A stretch of 25,524 nt of DNA from a virus: IMG/VR virus record IMGVR_UViG_3300030406_004233, positions 1-25,524 of that record; one strand, written 5' to 3'. Below are positions 20,826-25,524 of the stretch, piece after piece; the first letter of the stretch is position 1; every line of letters begins with the position of its first letter. Both the position numbers and the translations under genes were made by a program. The notes below the pieces were generated by a model, which searched no databases, was not told the origin of the DNA, and saw only the letters and a program-made list of their open reading frames with translations.

Positions 20826-21102
20826 TCAGTCACATGAAGAACTACTAGAAAATTTAAACCAAAAGAACTGGAATAAATTGCCCTTTACCGAAGAAGAGTT
20901 TGAAGATTTGCCGACTTGTTGTTATAAATGTAAAAAGCCTATTGATGTTTTTGAGGGTTATTACGTTGTAGCTGAGTGGGAGTACGCCTGTTCAATAGGA
21001 TGTGTGGAGAAAATGTTAGAGCCAGAAGAATTTGCACAAGGTCAAAAAGAGTGGGCTGAAAATGAAGATAGTGATATTTATTACTGGACAGATTGGAGGT
21101 GA
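20818..21102 (+). CDS. Zinc-binding protein with CxxC ... CSIGC, 94 aa
   Basis: I choose the ATG at 20818 (MSSQSHEELL) with GGGGGT upstream, rather than a GTG at 20812. A knuckle CCYKCKK and a second pair in YACSIGCVEKM, 21 residues later, give a treble-clef or MYM/FCS-like zinc site. It is flanked by an acidic helical N-terminus and an acidic tryptophan-rich end (YYWTDWR). Proteins of this shape usually bind nucleic acids or partner proteins. It is third in a four-gene unit. Confidence 0.7.
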   Translation: MSSQSHEELLENLNQKNWNKLPFTEEEFEDLPTCCYKCKKPIDVFEGYYVVAEWEYACSIGCVEKMLEPEEFAQGQKEWAENEDSDIYYWTDWR

Positions 21103-21105
21103 GAG

Positions 21106-21375
21106 ATGACAGTTAAACAAGAGCAGAGTCGGTTTAAACAAACTGTAATAACCTTCGTTGATTATGAAGATGACGATTATCTTTTTATTGACACAACCTC
21201 TGGTGAAGTCCTGGCTGTAGCGGGTAGTTCTGATGATTTCTACGAGGATATGTCTAAAGGCAAACTACCAGATAGTTCTTATGCAATTATCAAAGTGGTT
21301 GAAATAGATATGTATAGGGTGAATGGAGAAATAAAAAAATCTACGAACCCAGAAAATTATTGGAACGGCAAATAG
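21106..21375 (+). CDS. Hypothetical beta-rich protein, 89 aa
   Basis: ATG at 21106 has GGAGGTGAG upstream. The sequence alternates strands and acidic turns (TVITFVDYEDDDYLFIDTTS, then GEVLAVAGSS, then YAIIKVVEIDMYRVN). It is acidic in the middle and ends NPENYWNGK. No family is recognised. Its stop overlaps an AGTCGGTCGG repeat by two bases (21374). Confidence 0.68.
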   Translation: MTVKQEQSRFKQTVITFVDYEDDDYLFIDTTSGEVLAVAGSSDDFYEDMSKGKLPDSSYAIIKVVEIDMYRVNGEIKKSTNPENYWNGK

Positions 21376-21487
21376 TCGGTCGGCATTTCTATTAGGTGGG
21401 GTGTGTGTATTTATATCCCAAATTTCATTTTTCCTTACACACACTCCGTCTTCATGACCCAGGTCCAGATGCAAGAGAGTCGGTCGG
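21374..21487 (+). repeat. AGTCGGTCGG repeats, copies 3 and 4
   Basis: Exact copies at 21374-21383 and 21478-21487 are both followed by CA. Between them sit the GTGTGTGTA / TACACACAC stem and a CCAGG. After the second copy come CTCCTGGG, a TATATATATACACACA tract (from about 21531) and GATCT...AGATC, leading to a promoter. Confidence 0.85.
21398..21447 (+). other. Long RNA hairpin of 12 bp
   Basis: GGGGTGTGTGTA (21398-21409) pairs fully, with one G-U, with TACACACACTCC (21436-21447) around a 26-base AT-rich loop. No T tract follows, so it is not a standard terminator. It may protect or process the end of the four-gene mRNA. Confidence 0.65.
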
Positions 21488-21581
21488 CAAAAATAAAATA
21501 GACTCCTGGGTGAAGCCCACACATTTTTCTTATATATATACACACAATTTTGTAGATCTGGATGCGGCCTAGATCCACGTC

Positions 21582-21611
21582 TTGACATCTGTCTACATTT
21601 AGTAATATAAT
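21582..21611 (+). promoter_or_regulatory. Strong sigma70-like promoter driving the small RNA unit
   Basis: A perfect TTGACA (21582-21587) and a perfect TATAAT (21606-21611) are 18 bases apart. This is the closest match to consensus boxes in the window. No gene follows before the terminator at 21771-21804. Confidence 0.8.
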
Positions 21612-21617
21612 ATATTC

Positions 21618-21804
21618 GTAGTTAGGGTAAATTATAAAACCATACCTTTGGACTAATACATAGATGTTTATTAAATAGTTGTTTGGTTTATAGCTAGGTT
21701 GTGGAACTAAGAACTTAGTTCTTCTGGTAAACGGTTCACTAGGACGTAAATGGAATATTCTAGAACTATAAGGTCAAGTTTTCATGAGCTTGGCCTTTTT
21801 TTTT
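21618..21804 (+). ncRNA. Candidate small RNA of about 187 nt
   Basis: The unit is bounded by the promoter at 21582-21611 and the terminator at 21771-21804 and has no plausible coding frame; the only frames are a 4-codon one and one running through the terminator. It can fold into a first stem TATAAAACCA (21633-21642) / TGGTTTATA (21684-21692) with one bulged A, a second stem GAACTAA / TTAGTTC (around 21714-21731), and the terminator hairpin. It does not look like a tRNA, 6S RNA or tmRNA. A regulatory or decoy RNA is the likeliest role; target unknown. Confidence 0.6.
21771..21804 (+). terminator. Rho-independent terminator of the small RNA
   Basis: AGGTCAAG (21771-21778) pairs with CTTGGCCT (21789-21796), with one G-U, and is followed by a run of T's to 21804. 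A GTGTCGGCGTCGG repeat begins right after it. Confidence 0.85.
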
Positions 21805-21923
21805 GTGTCGGCGTCGGCTTCCAGCGTAGTTGTTCCAGGAGCTTGGTGATAAAAAATTTTTTTATATACACACACAAGAGCTTCGTCTGGGCCGCACAAC
21901 CATCGTTTTGCATCACCTATTAT

Positions 21924-21951
21924 TTGACAAACTGTATACAAGATGTAAAAT
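21924..21951 (+). promoter_or_regulatory. Promoter for a probably leaderless mRNA
   Basis: A perfect TTGACA (21924-21929) and TAAAAT (21946-21951) are 16 bases apart. The expected start, about 7 bases after the -10, falls at the A of the ATG at 21958. GTATAC (21934-21939) lies in the spacer. Confidence 0.65.
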
Positions 21952-21957
21952 ACACTT

Positions 21958-22137
21958 ATGAATATGAAAGATACTTTTAAGTGTTCCCTTTGTGGAACTA
22001 AGTCGTGGGGGTACGGACATAATCCGCAACCTTTAAAAGAAAGTGTGAACGATCGCTGTTGTTCAGAATGCAATTTAACTAAAGTCATACCTTCTAGGTT
22101 GGCACAACTCCAGGGGGTAGAATATGTGGGAGAGTAG
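21958..22137 (+). CDS. Small zinc-ribbon phage protein (GYGHNPQPL...CCSECN..VIPSRL), 59 aa
   Basis: ATG at 21958 gives MNMKDTFKCSLCGTKSWGYG, followed by HNPQPLKESVNDRCCSECNL and TKVIPSRLAQ. The pattern CxxCG ... GNNPxPL ... CCxxCN ... VIPARL is, as I know it, a widespread short cyanophage/marine phage protein family; two CxxC knuckles bind one zinc. There is no Shine-Dalgarno sequence, and the promoter places the transcript start at or beside the ATG, so translation is likely leaderless; a second ATG lies two codons later. The next gene starts 14 bases before this one ends. Confidence 0.82.
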   Translation: MNMKDTFKCSLCGTKSWGYGHNPQPLKESVNDRCCSECNLTKVIPSRLAQLQGVEYVGE

Positions 22138-22303
22138 AAACTATAAGATAGTTAGGTTCAGACGTAATCCAAAAACGGAAGAAGTGACCCAAAGAACTAT
22201 CAAAACAGGTTTGACAAAAGCTGAGGCGAAAGAACATTGCAATCGAGAAGACACACATGGCGAAAACTGGTTTGATGGGTTCGCTGAAATCGGTCGCAAA
22301 TGA
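22124..22303 (+). CDS. Small conserved-type phage protein (YKIVRF...GLTxxEAxxHC...WFDGF), 59 aa
   Basis: ATG at 22124 has CAGGGGGTAG upstream and overlaps the zinc-ribbon gene by 14 bases. The product, MWESRNYKIVRFRRNPKTEE, then TIKTGLTKAEAKEHCNREDT, then ENWFDGFAEIGRK, follows a pattern I know from very many phages: a YxIVRF strand pair, GLTxxEAQxHC helix and WFDGF end. The function is undetermined. It is co-transcribed with the zinc-ribbon gene. Confidence 0.82.
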   Translation: MWESRNYKIVRFRRNPKTEEVTQRTIKTGLTKAEAKEHCNREDTHGENWFDGFAEIGRK

Positions 22304-22352
22304 CAACTCTATTTTTTGTTGTGTCGTTGGTAATCCTGGCCCTATTGTCGGA

Positions 22353-22362
22353 AGTCGGTCGG
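22353..22362 (+). repeat. AGTCGGTCGG repeat, copy 5
   Basis: This exact copy is preceded by TTGTCGGA (another half site). It is flanked by CCTGG (22335) and CCAGG (22380), then a TAATATACCACACACACA tract from about 22404 and an AGACGGAAT / ATTTCGTCT hairpin before the next promoter. Confidence 0.85.
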
Positions 22363-22483
22363 AACGAATGATAGGCGAACCAGGATGACTCCCATAAGTT
22401 TTTAATATACCACACACACAACTTGCCAGACGGAATGCCGAACCGAACAACCATTTCGTCTAGCTTTGTCTAAAAAAAAGAAC

Positions 22484-22511
22484 TTGCATATAAGTCTACT
22501 TTGTGTATACT
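22484..22511 (+). promoter_or_regulatory. Sigma70-like promoter of the last rightward early gene
   Basis: TTGCAT (22484-22489) and TATACT (22506-22511) are 16 bases apart, with GTATAC at the -10. The start would be near 22518, and GGGAG lies just before the ATG at 22531. Confidence 0.65.
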
Positions 22512-22530
22512 TATATGTATGGGAGTTAGT

Positions 22531-22728
22531 ATGAAAATTAAATTTCAGATTACAACCGAAGATGGCACTCCACTTTTATTGGGTGCCGAGACTGAACTCA
22601 AAGAGTTAGTCATTAATGGTGTGCAAATTGTAAAGGACGAGACTTTACATATTGCAGACACAACTGTAAATGTTAGCCCAAGTATGAGGCTAATTAACAA
22701 CGAAGATGAGGGGGAGAATATGCATTAA
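22531..22728 (+). CDS. Hypothetical beta-rich protein, 65 aa
   Basis: ATG at 22531 with GGGAG upstream is preferred over a TTG at 22501, which lies in the promoter. The product MKIKFQITTEDGTPLLLGAE, then TELKELVINGVQIVKDETLH, then IADTTVNVSP is a run of short strands, with an acidic end (NNEDEGENMH). No family is recognised. It is a single-gene unit ended by a strong terminator. Confidence 0.65.
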   Translation: MKIKFQITTEDGTPLLLGAETELKELVINGVQIVKDETLHIADTTVNVSPSMRLINNEDEGENMH

Positions 22729-22750
22729 ATTTTGACTACCCCATATAAGA

Positions 22751-22775
22751 GGGCAACTTCGGTTGCCCTTTTTTT
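22751..22775 (+). terminator. Rho-independent terminator with UUCG loop
   Basis: A perfect 7-bp stem GGGCAAC / GTTGCCC is closed by the stable TTCG tetraloop and followed by seven T's (22769-22775). It marks the end of the rightward early region. Confidence 0.95.
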
Positions 22776-23077
22776 GTGTCTTAGGATTCCTTGGACCAGT
22801 CAAAAAAGTCGGTAATCGGGTGGTGAAGCTCCAGCGGGGAGGCAAATTTGCCTACGGCGTATATATACACATGTTTACACAAGGTTTTTCTCACACAATT
22901 TCATATTTTTTTACAAAGGTACCCTAGGGGGTCAATTTTTATATGTAACGGTTTGTCTAGAAACAACGATACCTATTTTAAAAAGTTATAAAGACTAGGA
23001 TCCCTATAGGCGGGGTATATATATTTTTAACTAGATTTAATTTAATAAATAGAGTAATCTTCTAGTTGAGGTCAGTC
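22776..23077. other. Non-coding junction between early and virion regions, with palindrome
   Basis: No gene is supported in these 300 bases. They hold AGTCGGTAATCGG (from 22807), CTCCAGCGG, a perfect 14-bp palindrome AGGCAAATTTGCCT (22840-22853), a TATATATACACA tract (from about 22860), a T-rich run, CCCTAGGGGG near 22923 and CCCTATAGGCGGGG (from 23002), the last resembling a T7-like core. The palindrome is a good operator candidate; the AT-rich stretches could be an origin. Confidence 0.55.
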
Positions 23078-23106
23078 TTGACTCGGAACTACGCCGCAAC
23101 TATTGT
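23078..23106 (+). promoter_or_regulatory. Sigma70-like promoter of the virion block
   Basis: TTGACT (23078-23083) and TATTGT (23101-23106) are exactly 17 bases apart. The predicted start is near 23113 and the first gene starts at 23142 behind AAGGAC. Confidence 0.6.
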
Positions 23107-23141
23107 TGGAACATTTCTGATCTCTTACATAAGGACAAAGA

Positions 23142-23465
23142 ATGGAAAACGATATGATGAATCCAAATATGATGCCCAACCAAATGGGTATGCAACCTCA
23201 AATGGATATGGGTGGTCAAATGCCTCCTGCCGATCCAAGTCAGATACAAGCAGAGATAGATGCTTTAAGCGGACAAGAGAAACAAGAAGCTAAACAAGCT
23301 ATGGATCAAATCTTACAGATAATTGAGCAGATGAAAGCTCAAGGCGCGTCTGAAGAAGAAATAGAACAATTCTTACAACAAATAGGTATTTCATTAGAAG
23401 AACTACAATTCGCTGAACAACTGCTAGTTGGTGGTGGTCAAGAATTGGGTCTTAACATGATGTAA
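23142..23465 (+). CDS. Methionine/glutamine-rich structural-type protein, 107 aa
   Basis: ATG at 23142 has AAGGAC upstream. The N-terminal 30 residues are a low-complexity Met/Pro/Asn/Gln tract (MENDMMNPNMMPNQMGMQPQ). Two or three amphipathic helices follow (IQAEIDALSGQEKQEAKQAM, then QILQIIEQMKAQGASEEEIE), ending GLNMM. I have seen such Met-rich leaders in uncultured marine phage genomes near structural genes. Function unproven; scaffold or internal protein are options. The next gene starts 3 bases after its stop. Confidence 0.72.
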   Translation: MENDMMNPNMMPNQMGMQPQMDMGGQMPPADPSQIQAEIDALSGQEKQEAKQAMDQILQIIEQMKAQGASEEEIEQFLQQIGISLEELQFAEQLLVGGGQELGLNMM

Positions 23466-23467
23466 TT

Positions 23468-24661
23468 ATGGGTGTAATTGGCAGAATACTAGGCAATCTA
23501 AAAAGTAGGGGTGGCTCCTTTACAGATAGAATGTCTGCTCGTGCTTTCGATATGGACAATAGATTTCGTAATAGCAACGATATGAGAGAAAGAATGCCTT
23601 TACCTAACATGCCAATAATAGATGAAGGAATTATTTCTTCACCAGTTCGAGGTGGACTACCGCCTAGAGGTAGATTTTTACCACCTAGGAGAAGACCTAT
23701 GCCTATATTACAAGAGCCAATTAACCCAATAAGAGGTGGAAACGATTTTTTACCAAGACCCCCAATAGAACCAATAATGAGGCCTATGCCTATGCCGATC
23801 ACTCAACCTATACCACCAAGCAAGGGCATAAATTTAAAAGAATTAAAGGGGCTTGGACAAATGACTGGTGATGAAGCAATAGGTAGAGCAGTTCCTAAGA
23901 TGCCAGATATTAGTTTATTAAGACCAGAAGACAGAAGAAGATTTTTACAGAATCGTCCAATAGCTAGACCAGAGATGCCAGTTATGATGTTGCCAGATAT
24001 AGAGGTTGGTCAGCAATTACCACCACCTATGCCATCTGTAGATATGCAAATGGATGAATTAGAGCCAATAGAAAGTTTTGCAGAGGGTGGTGTCGTTGAA
24101 GATCAAATGCCAGAGATACCAGATGAAGACTTACCTCAAATGGCAGAAGGTGGGTTTTTAGGGGTAGGGGGTGCAAAAAGCGCACAAGAAGCAGCAAAAC
24201 ATTTAGCAAATATAGGTTTTGATAATGAAGAAATAGCTAGAAGACTTATAAAGGATGTACCAAAAGATTTGTTTGGTGAGGGTGTTTCAGAAATGGATAG
24301 ACAACAATTAATAAAACTTAGAAATTATTTAGACATCATGAAACAAAAAAGAATGCCACCATCATTATTGCAAAAAGGCTTAGGTGCACTTCGTTCAGTA
24401 GGCAGAGGGCTTATGATGAATCCTTTCAAAGTTTCTCCACAAGGTTTAGCAGGAGCAGGTTTAGGAGCCGCAGGAGTCGCACTTATAGATCAATTTATGG
24501 ATGATGATTTATCCGAAAATGAAATGGAACAACTCAAGCTCTTAATAGATGAACAACTAAATAAAAAAGAGGGTGAAGTTGAGCCAACAGAAGAGGGTGG
24601 TGTAAAAATATCTGAGCAATCAATAGAATTTAGACCTGCATCTAGTCTAGAGATGATGTAG
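23468..24661 (+). CDS. Proline-rich virion-type protein with AEGG stretches, 397 aa
   Basis: ATG at 23468 lies 3 bases after the previous stop. Residues 1-130 are basic and proline/arginine-rich (GGLPPRGRFLPPRRRPMPIL, then PIMRPMPMPITQPI). Residues 195-240 are acidic with two AEGG elements (SFAEGGVV and MAEGGFL), a feature of marine phage virion proteins. The remainder is helical (EEIARRLIKDVPKDLF), with a small hydrophobic glycine/alanine segment (GLAGAGLGAAGVALI) and an acidic tail. No enzymatic motif is seen. It is likely a component of the particle interior or tail hub. Confidence 0.72.
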   Translation: MGVIGRILGNLKSRGGSFTDRMSARAFDMDNRFRNSNDMRERMPLPNMPIIDEGIISSPVRGGLPPRGRFLPPRRRPMPILQEPINPIRGGNDFLPRPPIEPIMRPMPMPITQPIPPSKGINLKELKGLGQMTGDEAIGRAVPKMPDISLLRPEDRRRFLQNRPIARPEMPVMMLPDIEVGQQLPPPMPSVDMQMDELEPIESFAEGGVVEDQMPEIPDEDLPQMAEGGFLGVGGAKSAQEAAKHLANIGFDNEEIARRLIKDVPKDLFGEGVSEMDRQQLIKLRNYLDIMKQKRMPPSLLQKGLGALRSVGRGLMMNPFKVSPQGLAGAGLGAAGVALIDQFMDDDLSENEMEQLKLLIDEQLNKKEGEVEPTEEGGVKISEQSIEFRPASSLEMM

Positions 24662-24679
24662 TCTGCTATACTCTGATGT

Positions 24680-25524
24680 ATGAGAAGTCAGCGTGAGTTA
24701 GCAGATGTAGCTGCAAAGCAAATAAAAATCCAACAACTTATTTCAGAAGGTAAAAATAGAGAAGCCTATAGACTTTTTGAAGAGTTACCACTTAAAGAAC
24801 AATTAGGCATAAGTGTCACACCAGTTGTAGGTGAGGGACTTGCTGCTTTCGAGGTAGGTGAATTTGGCAAGAGAGCAGAAGAGAGATTTGCACAAGACGA
24901 TAGGCTTGGTGGTTTGGGCAACAGACTGTTACAAGGTCTTGCTGGTTTGGGGACTCTACCAGTTATAGGTGCAATACCTAGAGTTGCTAGAGGACTCACA
25001 AGATTTGCCAAAGTTGGTGACAACATACCAGGGGGTGGTGGTTCATCTTTACCTGCTATTAAGGATAGTGAGTTTGAATATTTTGATACACGATCTAAAC
25101 CTTTTCTTGATATGGATGGTGTGCCGATTAATATATCTAGAGGTGAGGTTGATCCCCCTATCACTACTTTTGACAATCCTATAGGTCTAATATCACCTAG
25201 TAGAAAAGCGTTATCACAATTTCCTAACAATCCAAAAAAATTAGGTAGCTTGGTTGCTGAGTTAAAGAAAAAAGTACCCGGTAAATTAGGTGAATTAGAA
25301 ATGCTAAATGTCATCACCAAGAATGGTGACTTACACCCAGATCTTACAAATTACTTTAAAGCTAATTTAGATAGAGTAACACCAGAAGGATTAAATCAAT
25401 ATATGGCTAGTAAACAGCCAGGCACATTAAGGTCTGTTCAAGTTACTGGATCAATGGCTCAGAGAGCAGAAAGATCAGCTAGAGACGCTTTTTTTAGAGG
25501 TGTTGCGGGTACTGGCCCAGAGGG
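24680..25524 (+). CDS. Virion-type protein, 3'-truncated by the window edge
   Basis: ATG at 24680 gives MRSQRELADVAAKQIKIQQL, and the frame stays open for 281 codons to the end of the window. An ATG four bases earlier stops after six codons. Features: an N-terminal helix, a hydrophobic glycine-rich segment (LLQGLAGLGTLPVIGAIPRV), then mixed polar sequence and a basic helix near the edge (AQRAERSARDAFFRG). It resembles the virion proteins at the left end of the window in style. The final frame does not continue in phase into base 1, so the window ends cannot simply be joined. Confidence 0.75.
   Translation, partial: MRSQRELADVAAKQIKIQQLISEGKNREAYRLFEELPLKEQLGISVTPVVGEGLAAFEVGEFGKRAEERFAQDDRLGGLGNRLLQGLAGLGTLPVIGAIPRVARGLTRFAKVGDNIPGGGGSSLPAIKDSEFEYFDTRSKPFLDMDGVPINISRGEVDPPITTFDNPIGLISPSRKALSQFPNNPKKLGSLVAELKKKVPGKLGELEMLNVITKNGDLHPDLTNYFKANLDRVTPEGLNQYMASKQPGTLRSVQVTGSMAQRAERSARDAFFRGVAGTGPE

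Noticed and set aside
21750-21980. Plus-strand frame of 76 codons starting at 21750
   Set aside because: It runs straight through a strong terminator, a repeat cassette and the next promoter, and has no ribosome binding site.
22094-22454. Minus-strand frames of 84 to 118 codons opposite the two small conserved-type genes
   Set aside because: They are antisense shadows of the genes at 21958-22137 and 22124-22303, which match known small phage protein patterns.
1-25524. Prophage signs such as an integrase, attachment sites or host flanks; tRNA and rRNA genes
   Set aside because: None was found in the window. The divergent HTH region is lambda-like in layout only, and nothing else supports lysogeny.
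1-25524. Window as a complete circular genome
   Set aside because: The open frame at the right edge does not continue in phase into base 1, and essential genes (large terminase, capsid, portal) are missing.

Overview
The window is a 25.5 kb piece of an AT-rich, gene-dense bacteriophage genome. It resembles marine phages of the pelagiphage and environmental uvMED type. This rests on the virion proteins with AEGG stretches, the primase-polymerase plus Sak4-like recombination set, the DUF3310 and 3TM-holin genes, and many 55-110 residue proteins of kinds common in marine phage genomes. It is incomplete: genes run off both ends, and no large terminase, portal, capsid, tail, integrase or DNA polymerase gene is seen. 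The host cannot be read from the sequence; SAR11 or another AT-rich marine alphaproteobacterium is an inference.

Layout. 1-5069 (+): two large virion-type genes. 8725-5199 (-): a helix-turn-helix regulator, primase-polymerase/helicase, a small membrane protein, a PD-(D/E)XK nuclease and a 3TM holin, in overlapping order. 8798-9989 (+): a Sak4-like ATPase and a DUF669-type single-strand-binding partner, divergent from the regulator across overlapping promoters and closed by two tandem terminators. 11895-10117 (-): a RecB/RecE-like exonuclease, DUF3310 and small genes, two of them under 45 codons. 11981-14586 (+): two small genes and a 642-residue cytosine-C5 methyltransferase whose variable region carries a repeated YS-DGKSPTL motif. 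14847-15425 (+): small terminase subunit. 15724-16321: a non-coding array described below. 19458-16390 (-): ten compact early-type genes from one promoter, ended by a terminator at 16328-16377. 19842-22728 (+): seven small genes separated by recurrent intergenic cassettes and one probable small RNA. 23142-25524 (+): virion-type genes behind a sigma70-like promoter.

The most unusual object is the array at 15724-16321. It is built almost entirely of pentamers with A or C at position 4 and usually C at position 5, interrupted by a 4-base TGCC anchor (one TGAC). Distances between anchors are 4+5n bases (n = 7 to 11) in eleven of twelve units. It is not coding, lies 300 bp from the small terminase gene, and begins about 45 bp after a T7-like promoter core. 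I know of no described element with this grammar. A packaging, replication or protein-wrapping site is a hypothesis only.

The second system is a set of intergenic cassettes in 19.6-22.9 kb, made from GTCGG repeats, a TATATA-CACACA tract, a GC-rich hairpin and a sigma70 promoter. They hold five exact copies of AGTCGGTCGG and recall, by analogy only, the promoter/stem-loop modules of T4-like phages. One drives a roughly 187-nt transcript with no supported reading frame, ending in a terminator.
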